Part shown: piece after piece, positions 39,642-48,456 of the stretch
Layout of the letters: each line of letters starts with the position of its first letter
Position numbering within the stretch: the stretch's first letter is position 1
Assembly (NCBI GenBank): GCA_005793375.1
Contig: SXSK01000154.1
Location: 1-51,898, forward strand
Direction: 5' to 3'
Origin: Verrucomicrobiales bacterium
GTDB taxonomy: Bacteria > Verrucomicrobiota > Verrucomicrobiia > Limisphaerales > UBA9464
Length of the DNA stretch: 51,898 nucleotides
The notes under the pieces: generated by a model
What the model was told of the DNA's origin: nothing
What the model saw: only the letters and a program-made list of their open reading frames with translations
Databases searched by the model: none
Made by a program: the position numbers and the translations under genes

Positions 39642-40750
39642 TGCTGGCGCCCCTCGCTGACGGGTTGAGAGCCTAGGTTCTGAATCAGCAGTGCTGAGAT
39701 CCAAAAAGCATGACTGCCGATGGCTGTGAGCCAGAGAAACCATTCCAATCGATTGGCAAATGCCAGTATCAGAACCAGAACCGAGAAATCCCGATTGGTT
39801 GCTGCGTCAATGAGCTTTTGGAGACGGCCGTTGGGTGTGGAGGATTTCCGGAACATTCCGCGCAGGATTACTGCAAAGGACAACACCGCCCCGGCGATAG
39901 CGCTGACACCGAGCCACAGTGCAGGGCTTTGTGGTGACCGGCTCGCCAACCCGAAGGCGATCCCAGCAAACACCGCGATGTGAACGACTTGATCGCCAAC
40001 GAGATCGATCCATTTGCCGGAAGCCGATTCCTTGAAAACGGCGCGGGCGATATCGCCATCCACGCAATCCACGATCGCGGAGACTTGGAATAAGATGGCG
40101 GCGAGGATGGCGTGGGCATGGTTGCCGGTGGCAAAAAAGCAGGCGGCGACCAAGCCGATCAGCACTGACGCAATGGAAACCGCATTGGGGCTGACAAAGG
40201 TTGGGGCAAGGCAGCGGGAGAGCGGTCGACCGCACGGGCGATTCAATTGGCGGTCCACCAGACCGTCGGAACCACTCTTTAGTGAATTCCACAAGGCTGT
40301 CTCGGCACTGCGCGCATCTCTGGTGTTGAGGATGTGTCTGGCCACAGACTGCGGTTGGATCGTTGGAACACTGCGGACATCTAGTTCCAGTGAATAGACA
40401 GAATCCGAGATCATGCCGATGGGGAGTGGATTCCCCAAGTTGTCGTTTAGTCGACTGTCCTTAGGTTGTTCCAATAGGGCTCGGATGTCTTGACTGGAGA
40501 CGAGTAGGGACGTATAGGCCATCAGCTTCCTGCCGGGAAGCACGGGCGGCATTTGTTGCCATTCGATCGGTATTCCGAGGGCTGTCGTGCGTTTCAGACC
40601 AACCACTGGATGCTTGGATACCACGATCAGCGGACTACATCCGGCCCGATGGGCTGTCACGACGAGTCGATCCAGCAATGTGAGCCCCGCCACCTTCAGT
40701 GTGACGGTGGATTCATCATGAAAGATGACTGCGGGGAATCTAAATTCCAT
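39638..40750 (-). CDS. CDP-alcohol phosphotransferase with a degenerate N-terminal nucleotidyltransferase-like domain
   Basis: 370 residues. Residues 1-165 resemble a nucleotidyltransferase half (VAGLTLLDRLVVTAHRAGCS) but lack the G-x-G-x-R loop. The C-terminal half is the CDP-alcohol phosphotransferase domain with the complete motif D-x2-D-G-x2-A-R-x8-G-x3-D-x3-D at Asp228, Asp231, Gly245, Asp249 and Asp253, and NRPCGRPLSRCLAP before it. The two-domain layout resembles IPCT/DIPPS enzymes that make di-myo-inositol phosphate, and related inositol-lipid clusters. Starts 9 nt after rnc and overlaps the flippase start. A lipid-headgroup or inositol-phosphate product is inferred. Confidence 0.88.
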   Translation of the reverse strand: MEFRFPAVIFHDESTVTLKVAGLTLLDRLVVTAHRAGCSPLIVVSKHPVVGLKRTTALGIPIEWQQMPPVLPGRKLMAYTSLLVSSQDIRALLEQPKDSRLNDNLGNPLPIGMISDSVYSLELDVRSVPTIQPQSVARHILNTRDARSAETALWNSLKSGSDGLVDRQLNRPCGRPLSRCLAPTFVSPNAVSIASVLIGLVAACFFATGNHAHAILAAILFQVSAIVDCVDGDIARAVFKESASGKWIDLVGDQVVHIAVFAGIAFGLASRSPQSPALWLGVSAIAGAVLSFAVILRGMFRKSSTPNGRLQKLIDAATNRDFSVLVLILAFANRLEWFLWLTAIGSHAFWISALLIQNLGSQPVSEGRQQ

Positions 40751-40759
40751 GCAAGCGGA

Positions 40760-41494
40760 CTAGGATTCGTTAGCGTCCTGGCCGGTGGATTGCGGTTGAG
40801 ACTTAATGTCGCGTCGGAGTTGGCGCAGAGCCATGATGGCGGCCTGACTTTCCGCTAGTTTTTTGCTTCGACCAATGCCCCGTCCGAGTTCGACGCTCAG
40901 GTGATAGACTGCGCAGTCAAAGCTTCGATCGTGGTCAGGACCTGCGGCGGAGAGGATTTCATAGTGTGGGGGCTCTGGGGAAGTGGCCTGTAGCAGTTCT
41001 TGTAGTTCGCCTTTGGGATTGTCAAGGCTGGGGAGTTCAAGCAGTTCACCGAACGCTTCTCGAAATAGGCGCAAGACGATTTGGCGAGTACTTTCATAAC
41101 CGGCGTCGAGGAAGACGGCGCCAATGAGGGCTTCAAAGGCGTCGGCGACCGTGGAGGCGCGGCTGCGGCCACCACTGGATTCTTCGCCACGACTGAGCAC
41201 CAGATATTCTCCGAGAGCGAGTCGGCGGCCTTGGATGGCTAGAGATCTGCGATTCACCATTTGCGCGCGGGCCTGAGTGAGGGGGCCTTCCCCGAGGTCT
41301 GGGAACTTCTCGTATAACTCTGCCGTGAGCACGAGTTGAAGGACGGCATCGCCCAGGAACTCAAGGCGTTGATTATGATATTGACCGGTTCCCTGTTCAT
41401 GGGCGAGGGACGGGTGAGTCAACGCCAGACGTAAGAGTTCGGATCGATCAAAAGAATGTCCTAGAGCAGATTGCAGTTCGTCGATGGAGGGCAT
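40760..41494 (-). CDS. rnc: Ribonuclease III
   Basis: 244 residues from the ATG at 41494 (MPSIDELQSALGHSFDRSEL). The RNase III signature HNQRLEFLGDAVLQLVLTAE and the second acidic block VADAFEALIGAVFLDAGYE are intact. The C-terminal dsRNA-binding domain contains NPKGELQELLQA and ESQAAIMALRQL. It processes rRNA and double-stranded RNA. It directly precedes the CDP-alcohol transferase (9 nt), an unusual partner; the zinc-knuckle gene lies 102 bp upstream. Confidence 0.95.
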   Translation of the reverse strand: MPSIDELQSALGHSFDRSELLRLALTHPSLAHEQGTGQYHNQRLEFLGDAVLQLVLTAELYEKFPDLGEGPLTQARAQMVNRRSLAIQGRRLALGEYLVLSRGEESSGGRSRASTVADAFEALIGAVFLDAGYESTRQIVLRLFREAFGELLELPSLDNPKGELQELLQATSPEPPHYEILSAAGPDHDRSFDCAVYHLSVELGRGIGRSKKLAESQAAIMALRQLRRDIKSQPQSTGQDANES

Positions 41495-41506
41495 GGCCAA
41501 GAATCG

Positions 41507-41527
41507 CCGATTGCCGATTGCCGATTG
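41507..41527. repeat. Three tandem heptamers upstream of rnc
   Basis: CCGATTG is repeated three times in a row (41507-41527), 13 nt upstream of the rnc start codon. A multiple of 7 makes it a possible slippage site, outside any coding frame used here. Confidence 0.8.
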
Positions 41528-41596
41528 CCAACGGATGCTGATGTGGAGAGAATGGGCTACACCCTCTATCAGTGTTGGCAATTGGGAACGGGCAAC

Positions 41597-42190
41597 TCAA
41601 GCGGGAGCAAGTGAGGGAATGTCGCTAGGTGGGTTAAAGGGTTCTTCCTGAGAGACGGCATCGGCATCCTGCGGTATGCCATGCTCCAAGAGGTTGGCCA
41701 CGTCGTGTTGAACAGACTCCAACTGGGCCAGTTGAAGATCCGGGTCAACGATCGTGAAGACGTCGCCGCTCGAACCGTGTTCGTAAACGAAGATTCTTTG
41801 GTTTCCCTCCCTCAGTTGGCTCTTGATTTTTAGGAGTCGTTTACGTTCGAGCATGACCGCCAAGATGTAACTGGCGGCCCTGTAACGGTCGTCCCGACGC
41901 TCCAATAGTTTTCTCAGCAGCGTTTCGGCGGTGTCTTTTTGGATGGCATCTGGCCGACCGGCGGGTGGGGCTTCGTAAACTCCCTGCCAGTGTGAAACAA
42001 AACTGGGCTCAGCGATCAACTCTGGCTTGGCCCCATGGGAGCTCGATTTCCAGCAGCTTTCGCATAAATCGCGACGCTCATATCCATGAGTGCTCTCAAA
42101 CAATAAGGTGTGATAAGGCTGTCGATCCTTGAAGGCGCTGGTACAGCCCTGACACTGGTGTGCTCGGCTCTGGATATTCCATTCTAGCAT
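41597..42190 (-). CDS. Uncharacterised protein with an N-terminal zinc knuckle
   Basis: 197 residues. CQGC (Cys13, Cys16) and CESC (Cys43, Cys46) probably bind one zinc. A helical segment follows (ETLLRKLLERRDDRYRAASY, then ILAVMLERKRLLK), then an acidic tail ending SDIPSLAPA. The family is unrecognised; similar short Cys4 proteins beside rnc seem common in Verrucomicrobia. Position at the head of the rnc operon suggests an RNA-related role, but that is only context. Confidence 0.7.
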   Translation of the reverse strand: MLEWNIQSRAHQCQGCTSAFKDRQPYHTLLFESTHGYERRDLCESCWKSSSHGAKPELIAEPSFVSHWQGVYEAPPAGRPDAIQKDTAETLLRKLLERRDDRYRAASYILAVMLERKRLLKIKSQLREGNQRIFVYEHGSSGDVFTIVDPDLQLAQLESVQHDVANLLEHGIPQDADAVSQEEPFNPPSDIPSLAPA

Positions 42191-42284
42191 GGGTCAATGA
42201 GTAGCGATTTGCAACGTACTGAATGGTGCGAGTATTCGAAGGGGGCTGATAACTGCAATCCGATTCGCGATCTAGACCACCGTC

Positions 42285-42474
42285 GGGCGCCTCTCCGAGT
42301 TGTCGGAGATGTGGAGATCGGTCGTCTTTGCAAGTCCCCAAAAACGGTGAAGGGCCACCGCGCCAAAGGCGCCGCCATTCCGGTCGCACGACCCGATGGA
42401 TTTGGAGTGCGGCAGCCCTCTGCCGCTTTTCGCCCCAGCATCCCATGCAGTACCGACAACTCGGAGATGCGCCC
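42285..42474. repeat. Intergenic terminal-inverted-repeat element, copy 2 (190 bp)
   Basis: The ends 42285-42306 and 42453-42474 match at 21 of 22 positions as inverted repeats. The interior shares GGAGATCGGTCGTC, GGGCCACCGCGC and CAAAGGCGCCG with copy 1, and holds an additional stretch of about 75 bp. That stretch has its own perfect hairpin GCGGCAG/CTGCCGC (42409-42415 / 42420-42426). It lies in the divergent gap between the zinc-knuckle gene and the deoC-like gene. The AT-rich part to the right (42490-42560) may hold the deoC-like promoter. Confidence 0.75.
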
Positions 42475-42703
42475 CCACCGTCTCAGAGGCTATTTTTAGC
42501 TCTGAATTCACCATGAATCGAGTATTTTTCGACCACTAAAAAATGGCTTTATCTTCCACATTGAAAACGAGTTGCGAGGTTGTAAACACGTCGATCGAAA
42601 ACGGTCAACTCGTGCGTTAATGATCCGTCAATTGGGTCTGGGTCATTCGGAGTCCAAAAATCCTCGTATTGCCCGCCGGGTTGAATTTCCCCAGGATCCC
42701 CAT

Positions 42704-43375
42704 ATGCTTTTGAGCTCAGCCGATCTGGCGGCCCACATCGATCAGACCCTAATTCTTCCGGATGCCACAGCGGACGAGGTTAGGAAACTCTGTGACGATG
42801 CGATGCGGTCCCGATTTGCCTGTGTTTGTGTGAATCCATGCCGCGTGCTGCTGGCCCACCACCACCTGATCGAATCCGACGTGAAAGTTTGCGCTATGGT
42901 ATCCTTCCCGCTGGGGGCGACCGACTCTGAGATCAAAGCACATGAAGCCGAGTTGGCTATCGACTTGGGGGCGCAGGAGATTGAGGTGGTCCTGAATTTG
43001 GGGTTCCTGAAGGATGGGTCGGACAAAGCGGTTCTGGGGGAGTTGCGGGGTGTGGTTGAGGCGGCTCAAGAAATCCTTGTGAAAGCGGTGATTGAACCGT
43101 CGAGGTTAAGTCTGGCGGAGCGGGGACGGGCGGCGTCGCTGATCATTGAGAGCGGTGCCCGCATGCTGGTGTTGGGAACGGGATATTATGGGACGAGTCC
43201 AGCCGAGGTTTCGATTTGGCGGGAAATTGTTGGCAATAAAATGGAGATAAAGGTAGCCGGTTCCATTCGGGATTTCGAGACGGCGCTGCCCCTAATCGAA
43301 GCGGGTGCCAACCGGATCGGAACCACTGAGGGAGTGTCGATTCTTCAGGCTTACGAAAATGCCCAGAAAGGGTGA
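42704..43375 (+). CDS. DeoC-like class I aldolase homologue lacking the Schiff-base lysine
   Basis: 223 residues from the ATG at 42704 (AGGA 8 nt before). The fold matches deoxyribose-phosphate aldolase: HIDQTLILPDATADEVRKLC, VCAMVSFPLGATDSEIKAHE and IKVAGSIRDFETALPLIEAG. At the usual GADFVKTSTG block the protein reads GARMLVLGTG, so the Schiff-base Lys is Val156. The usual catalytic Asp in the EIDVV segment is Glu94. The second Lys (Lys183 in IKVAGSIRD) is kept. So ordinary deoxyribose-phosphate cleavage is doubtful; it may be a different aldolase or an inactive relative. Confidence 0.85.
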   Translation: MLLSSADLAAHIDQTLILPDATADEVRKLCDDAMRSRFACVCVNPCRVLLAHHHLIESDVKVCAMVSFPLGATDSEIKAHEAELAIDLGAQEIEVVLNLGFLKDGSDKAVLGELRGVVEAAQEILVKAVIEPSRLSLAERGRAASLIIESGARMLVLGTGYYGTSPAEVSIWREIVGNKMEIKVAGSIRDFETALPLIEAGANRIGTTEGVSILQAYENAQKG

Positions 43376-43430
43376 CTCAGCGTGTTGGAGAATAGGGCCA
43401 AGGACCACCAGGATCGAACGATGTATTTGC

Positions 43431-44129
43431 CTAACGACGTTCGAGGTAACTCGACTGGTTGTATTTCTGCTCAGTCAGGTGGTTGGCTCGATCGAGGATT
43501 TGGACTGGAGTCCGAAAACTTTGAAATGCTTCGCTGACGCCCTGTTTTGAACCATTTTGCATCATGGCGTGGTGCCAGGCATCTCTATCCCCCCAATTCG
43601 GTCGGGGTTGGATAGATCCTTGAATGAGGAGTCCTAGTTTGTTGCGTCGTTGGGCGGCGCCAGCGATTTTGGTTTGACCTGACAGCAGGTCGAATTTTTC
43701 AGCACCAACGAAGCACTGCCCTGGGCCGCTCGGATCGGTCGCGGGCGTAAGTTTCGTCTCTATGCCAATTGTGGCGAGTGCCCGGGACACCCATTCGTGC
43801 AGGCGCTGATAACTCTCCACGGCCGAACACTGATACCACTCCAGCCCGGGCGGAATGATAACGCTATAAGTCCAATCGGCGGTGTGTGGGACGAGGCCGC
43901 CGCCCGTGGGACGCCGGATAAGTGGTCGCAGGGGAGTCCATGTGGACACCTGTTGATACGACTGGAAATAGCCAAAGGTTGCGGCGGGGCGTGACCATCC
44001 ATAGAAGCGGATGATGGGCTGCCCGAGGGTCACCGCGGCCTCCAACAACGCTTCATCCAACGCCATATTAAAGGCGGGATTGCCGACTTGAAAATCGATG
44101 ACTGCCCAGGTCTGCTTCGCTCCCGACAT
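43431..44129 (-). CDS. Lipoate-protein ligase / octanoyltransferase-family protein
   Basis: 232 residues of the BPL/LplA/LipB fold. Motifs are NPAFNMALDEALLEAA, IRRPTGGGLVPH (RRPTGGG 72-78), CFVGAEKFDLL (Cys139) and GQTKIAGAAQRRN (Lys154). The Lys acts in lipoyl/octanoyl transfer; the Cys in a CF context is reminiscent of LipM, an octanoyltransferase. I cannot decide between LplA-type ligase and LipM-type transferase. It begins 7 nt after the upstream Gfo/Idh/MocA gene, same strand. Confidence 0.85.
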   Translation of the reverse strand: MSGAKQTWAVIDFQVGNPAFNMALDEALLEAAVTLGQPIIRFYGWSRPAATFGYFQSYQQVSTWTPLRPLIRRPTGGGLVPHTADWTYSVIIPPGLEWYQCSAVESYQRLHEWVSRALATIGIETKLTPATDPSGPGQCFVGAEKFDLLSGQTKIAGAAQRRNKLGLLIQGSIQPRPNWGDRDAWHHAMMQNGSKQGVSEAFQSFRTPVQILDRANHLTEQKYNQSSYLERR

Positions 44130-44136
44130 GTTCGAT

Positions 44137-45243
44137 TTAGCTCAAAGGAATCAGTTGGCTTTCGTTGCGAGAGGATTCGAGGCAGGCTTCGAGCACTTTT
44201 TGGGTTTTCAACGCCATCTCCGGCCAATCGTGATTCAATCGGCCGCTCAGAATCTGAGAGGCGAAATTCCGGAATAGATTCGATTCTTGAGCATTCGGAT
44301 GGCTGTTGCTGTGTTCGTTTACCGAATGAACGTCGATGCCGGGTTTCATTTGAAACTCGCAACCCTGTACCTCGTATGCCGCTTGGTGTGTCTCGAAGCT
44401 CATTTCTCCCCCATAATAGGGCAGTACGAAATCGGGAATCCTCAGGTAACCTTTGTCCCCGCTGACGATGGCCCACTGCTGCAATTCGGCGATGAAGGCG
44501 CAGTAGAAACCAGCGGATACACCGTTTTCATAAAGCAGTTCAGCGGAGAATTCGGTCGGTACGGGGGCGGGGCTGTCGGGTCGACTGACTTGGGAAAGGA
44601 TTCGACCCGTGACCTGCGTCGGCATCCGCCAATTCATGGCCCAAAGTGTCAGCCGGATACAATACCAACCCAGATCACCGACACATCCATGAGGTTCCAG
44701 GGAGGCATTGGAACGAATGTTACCACTGAAAAAGGATGGCGGCGCGCAGAAACTGAATCCTGTCTGGATACGGCGGATGGTTCCGACAATGGATCGATCC
44801 TCGAGAACCCTGCGAATGGCCGTGAGACGCTTGCTATGCATGAACATGACGCCATCCATGAATTGAACGCCGTAACGTTCGCAGGCCTCTAGGATTTCCT
44901 CAAGATCCCGCAAATTTGACCCGCAAGGTTTCTCGCAGACCACGTGTTTGCCAGCTTGCGCCGCCCGGATGACCCACTGCTTTCGGAGGCCTGTCGGCAG
45001 CGGGACGTAAATGGCATCGACTTCGGGCGAGTCGATCAATGCCTCGTAAGATCCCAAGGCTCTGGGAGCCGACTCAAAGGGGGATTCGAGTTGGCATTCG
45101 TCGATGAAGGCTTGGCTTCGAACTGGATCGCGGCTGGCGACCGCCGCCACGATTCCATTGCCGCTGTGGCGAATGGCTCTCCAGTTTTTTCGTGCAATTT
45201 GTGCGGTGCTGAGAATCCCCCAGCGAATTTGGGTGGTGTCCAT
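44137..45243 (-). CDS. Gfo/Idh/MocA-family oxidoreductase (cytosolic)
   Basis: 368 residues from the ATG at 45243. The Rossmann start IRWGILSTAQIARKNWRAIR, VDAIYVPLPTGLRKQWVIRA and HVVCEKPCGSN (catalytic Lys in EKP) define the family, as does the C-terminal half with GVMFMHSKRLTAIR. It has no signal peptide, unlike the Tat-exported relative at 28234-29601. Probably an NAD(P)-dependent sugar dehydrogenase; substrate unknown. Operon with the lipoyl-transfer-family gene. Confidence 0.92.
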   Translation of the reverse strand: MDTTQIRWGILSTAQIARKNWRAIRHSGNGIVAAVASRDPVRSQAFIDECQLESPFESAPRALGSYEALIDSPEVDAIYVPLPTGLRKQWVIRAAQAGKHVVCEKPCGSNLRDLEEILEACERYGVQFMDGVMFMHSKRLTAIRRVLEDRSIVGTIRRIQTGFSFCAPPSFFSGNIRSNASLEPHGCVGDLGWYCIRLTLWAMNWRMPTQVTGRILSQVSRPDSPAPVPTEFSAELLYENGVSAGFYCAFIAELQQWAIVSGDKGYLRIPDFVLPYYGGEMSFETHQAAYEVQGCEFQMKPGIDVHSVNEHSNSHPNAQESNLFRNFASQILSGRLNHDWPEMALKTQKVLEACLESSRNESQLIPLS

Positions 45244-45378
45244 GGATGACGTGTGGCTGAGTCTCGACGGAAAGCAGGGCCGAGCGCCAGCATTTGTCGA
45301 TGGCATCTATGCGATGACGAAAACAGTGAGGGAGCCGAGATTTTGGCCGCCGAGGCGCGTCGCAGTAGAATGAAATGC

Positions 45379-45405
45379 AAAAGACCCGGGGGGATTCCCC
45401 GGGTC
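45379..45405 (-). terminator. Intrinsic terminator after the FKBP gene
   Basis: On the minus strand a 9-bp perfect stem GACCCGGGG/CCCCGGGTC (45405-45397 with 45391-45383, 5-nt loop) is followed by TTTTGCATTT. Right after the FKBP stop at 45437, a clear rho-independent terminator. Confidence 0.9.
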
Positions 45406-45436
45406 CGTCTCTCCTGTGCTGGTCTAGCTCAGGTGG

Positions 45437-46132
45437 TTAGTTTTCGATGGAGAGCAATTCGACTTCGAACATCAGCACGCTGTTGGGGCCTATCTTTCCA
45501 CCGGCACCGCGTTCACCGTAGGCGATTGCGGATGGGAGAACGATTTGCAGCTTATCGCCCTCCTTCATGAGCTGAAGGGCTTCGGTCCAGCCCGGAATGA
45601 CCTCATTAACTCGAAAGCTGGCGGGCTCTTTACGTTCCACCGAACTGTCGAAGACGGTCCCGTCGATCAGTGTGCCATGGTAGTGAACCTTGACGGAGTC
45701 CGTAGCCTTTGGAGTCTTGCCCGTACCGGATTTCAAAACCTTGTATTGCAGACCGCTCTTGGTGGTTTTGACGCCTTCCTTTTTGGCATTGGCAGCCAGG
45801 AATTCCTCGCCGGCCTTAACGTTCTTATCACCGGCGACTTTTTGGCGCGCTTCCATCTTCGCCATCATTTGAGTGCGGAACTCATTCAAGGTTTCCTTGA
45901 TCTCCTCGTCTTTCAGTTGAGCCTTGCCCTCGAAGGCATCCACCAGCCCGGCGGCGAGCACCTTGGGATCCAGTTCGAGTTCTTGGCGTTTGAGATTTGA
46001 ACCGATGTCTACGCCAATCGAATAACTGACGCGTTGTTTCGGTTCCTTCAGATCCAACTTGCCCTGAGCGAAAACAGAGCCAGTGAAGCAACCACTGGCG
46101 AGCAGCGCCGTGGCGATGAGTCGAGAATTCAT
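45437..46132 (-). CDS. FKBP-type peptidyl-prolyl isomerase (Mip/FkpA-like)
   Basis: 231 residues. Signal peptide (MNSRLIATALLASGCFTGSV, possible lipobox Cys15). A helical dimerisation part (about 40-110, Lys/Glu rich) is followed by the FKBP domain: TTKSGLQYKVLKSGTGKTPK, VKVHYHGTLIDGTVFDSS, FRVNEVIPGWTEALQLMKEG and YGERGAGGKIGPNSVLMFEV. This matches Mip/FkpA periplasmic foldases. Probably acts in envelope-protein folding. Confidence 0.95.
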   Translation of the reverse strand: MNSRLIATALLASGCFTGSVFAQGKLDLKEPKQRVSYSIGVDIGSNLKRQELELDPKVLAAGLVDAFEGKAQLKDEEIKETLNEFRTQMMAKMEARQKVAGDKNVKAGEEFLAANAKKEGVKTTKSGLQYKVLKSGTGKTPKATDSVKVHYHGTLIDGTVFDSSVERKEPASFRVNEVIPGWTEALQLMKEGDKLQIVLPSAIAYGERGAGGKIGPNSVLMFEVELLSIEN

Positions 46133-46270
46133 GATGAACGATTAAGCGCGGCCGACACGGCAGCACGAGGTGAGCACATTCGGGGGTGGGTCCGATGTGG
46201 TCAAGCCGTGAAGCAGAGAAAATGGCAACGGAGGCTGTTCGACGAGAGTTGGATGTTGATGTGGAATAGG

Positions 46271-47803
46271 TTAGGATTCTGACGGCGGAAATTGTTCGGC
46301 CAATGCTATGGCGATGCGCATGGCTTTGGACTTGTTGACCGTTTCCTCGAATTCGCCTTCCGGTGTCGAATCATTTACCCAACCGCCCCCTGCTTGCACG
46401 TAGGCTTTTCCGTCTTTTACCAACGCGGTTCGGATGGTGATGCAATGGTCCGCGTTACCATTGAAACCGAAATAACCAACACAGCCGCCGTAAGGCCCAC
46501 GGGCGGTACCCTCCAGTTCCGAGATGATTTGCATCGCGCGAATCTTCGGCGCTCCGGTGAGAGTGCCTGCAGGAAAGGTTGCGCGCATCAGATCATAGGA
46601 CGAACGCTCGGGGCTGAGCACTCCGTTGACCTGAGAGACGATGTGCATGACATGGCTGTATCGTTCCACCACCATGAGTTCCTGCACTTTGACGGAGGAG
46701 TATTCGCAGACACGGCCGATGTCGTTGCGGGCGAGATCCACTAGCATGACATGTTCGGCCCGTTCCTTTGGATCGGCGAGTAGTTCCTTTTCCAGGGCGA
46801 GATCTTCCTGTTCAGTTTTGCCGCGGTGGCGGGTGCCTGCTATGGGGCGGATCTCGACTTGGCGCTCGACGCAACGAACGTGCAATTCCGGTGAGGCTCC
46901 CACGAGCGAGAATCCTTCCAACTCGAGCAAGAACATGTAGGGGGAGGGATTGATGGATCGAACGGCGCGGTAAATATCGATAGGCGACGACTTCACCCGG
47001 CTGCTAAACCGTTGGGATCCTACGACCTGGATAATGTCTCCGGCGACGATTCGTTCCTTGGCTTTGAGCACGTTGCTCAAGAAGCGGGCCTTGGGAGTGT
47101 TACTGTCAAACTGGATGCTCGGGAACACTGCTGGCAACGATATCGGTTCGTAGGAGGATGGTTGGCGCAGCAACTCAACAATGCGGTCAATCTCGCCGAT
47201 CGCATCGTCATAATAATCCTCGATTCGAGCACCGTCTTCGAGGATGGCATTGACCGTAACCGTCAGGGTTTGGGCGACACGATCAAAGACCAAGACTTGA
47301 TCGGCGATTAAAAAGTAAAGAACTGGTGTGCCCAGTTCGTCCTTAGGCGGCACAGGGACAACAGGTTCTATGTCGTGAATAAATTCGTATCCGATGAAGC
47401 CGACGGCGCCTCCAGTGAACCGGGGTTGCCCTGGAATTGGAACTGCGTGGTAACGTTTCATGATACGCTCCACCACTTCCATGCCATCGCTGACACAGTG
47501 ATTGTCGTGATGTTCCTTGGCATGCTCGACGACGTAGCTGTCGGAGATCTTGCCTCCTTGGATCACATCGACACGCGCTCCATATTGGCGGATGACGGCG
47601 CGTGGACTACAGCCGACAAACGAGTACCTGCCCAAGTGTTCGCCACCTTCGACGGATTCGAATAGGAAGGATTCGCCAGACCCTCGAAGTTTTCTGTAAG
47701 CGGAGAGTGGGGTTTCTAAATCGGCAAGAAGCTTGCGTGTGATCGGGATGCAATTCCCGAGTTTGGCAAGCTTGACGAATTCCTCACGAGAAGGTGAATC
47801 CAT
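46271..47803 (-). CDS. trpE: Anthranilate synthase component I
   Basis: 510 residues from the ATG at 47803, chosen because MDSPSREEFVKLAKLGNCIP fits the family; an upstream extension is not protein-like. Chorismate-binding blocks: SFLFESVEGGEHLGRYSFVG, ERIVAGDIIQVVGSQRF, EIRPIAGTRHRGKTEQED, HVMLVDLARNDIGRVC, and TGAPKIRAMQIISELEGTAR. It makes anthranilate with the TrpG amidotransferase, which is not in the window. Close to hisI, hisF and an unrelated membrane-protein gene, with no other trp genes. Confidence 0.96.
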   Translation of the reverse strand: MDSPSREEFVKLAKLGNCIPITRKLLADLETPLSAYRKLRGSGESFLFESVEGGEHLGRYSFVGCSPRAVIRQYGARVDVIQGGKISDSYVVEHAKEHHDNHCVSDGMEVVERIMKRYHAVPIPGQPRFTGGAVGFIGYEFIHDIEPVVPVPPKDELGTPVLYFLIADQVLVFDRVAQTLTVTVNAILEDGARIEDYYDDAIGEIDRIVELLRQPSSYEPISLPAVFPSIQFDSNTPKARFLSNVLKAKERIVAGDIIQVVGSQRFSSRVKSSPIDIYRAVRSINPSPYMFLLELEGFSLVGASPELHVRCVERQVEIRPIAGTRHRGKTEQEDLALEKELLADPKERAEHVMLVDLARNDIGRVCEYSSVKVQELMVVERYSHVMHIVSQVNGVLSPERSSYDLMRATFPAGTLTGAPKIRAMQIISELEGTARGPYGGCVGYFGFNGNADHCITIRTALVKDGKAYVQAGGGWVNDSTPEGEFEETVNKSKAMRIAIALAEQFPPSES

Positions 47804-47931
47804 AGCGGGCGGCCAAATTAGCGATGACTCACCACGAGGCAATGTTGATTCAGGTTTAAAAGCATTGGATGCCATCCTGAGGCTGAAGCGATTCAATCCA
47901 TCTCGAATGGGTACTCGAGGTGATTTTTGGT

Positions 47932-48456
47932 TCAGCGGCGGTGTAGGGCCAATGCCGTAAAGACGGCGACCGCCGTGCTGTACCCGACGATGCCCAACCC
48001 GATGCCGAACGGGATGAGTTGCCACGAAGAAAACACCAAAAGGGCAAACCCTGGGAGGCTGGACAGGACTGCTTCGGCGAAGAATGAAGCGTAAACCACC
48101 CAGGTCCGAGATTCAGAGACTCGCGATGAAAACCATTGGCGATAGCCCGATTCGCCGAGGAGTCGCATCAACCAAATGTTTTGTGAATTGCGGGCTGCTA
48201 CCAGCAAACTGGTGGTGATTAAGGAGATAGCGAGCAAGGGCCAACTGGCGACCAGTGGGGCTAAGAGGATATTGACCAGGAGCCCCCCCCTCCAACCGAG
48301 GCGACGAGCCAGCGGGTTGGCTTCCAAAGCCAAGTTGGGTGTCGCCATCCAAGTGGAAAGAAGATCACAAGCGCGGGCGGCCAGAACCAAGCCGACCAAG
48401 AGCCACCAAACCCCGCTTCCAATCCGAACAAATTCATCGAGCATGGATGCAGTCAA
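47932..48456 (-). CDS. Small membrane protein (DUF5658-like)
   Basis: 174 residues with about four to five hydrophobic helices. It opens with a segment ([29 protein letters not shown]) of a widespread uncharacterised membrane family. Starts within the hisI stop (ATGA overlap), so it is translationally coupled to hisI. Role unknown. Confidence 0.65.
   Translation of the reverse strand: MTASMLDEFVRIGSGVWWLLVGLVLAARACDLLSTWMATPNLALEANPLARRLGWRGGLLVNILLAPLVASWPLLAISLITTSLLVAARNSQNIWLMRLLGESGYRQWFSSRVSESRTWVVYASFFAEAVLSSLPGFALLVFSSWQLIPFGIGLGIVGYSTAVAVFTALALHRR

Noticed and set aside
42184-42514. Frames on both strands across repeat copy 2
   Set aside because: They are products of the repeated element and its hairpins, without starts or family resemblance.
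43431-44129. Firm naming of the lipoyl-transfer-family protein as LplA
   Set aside because: A Cys in a CF context also fits LipM; sequence alone does not decide.
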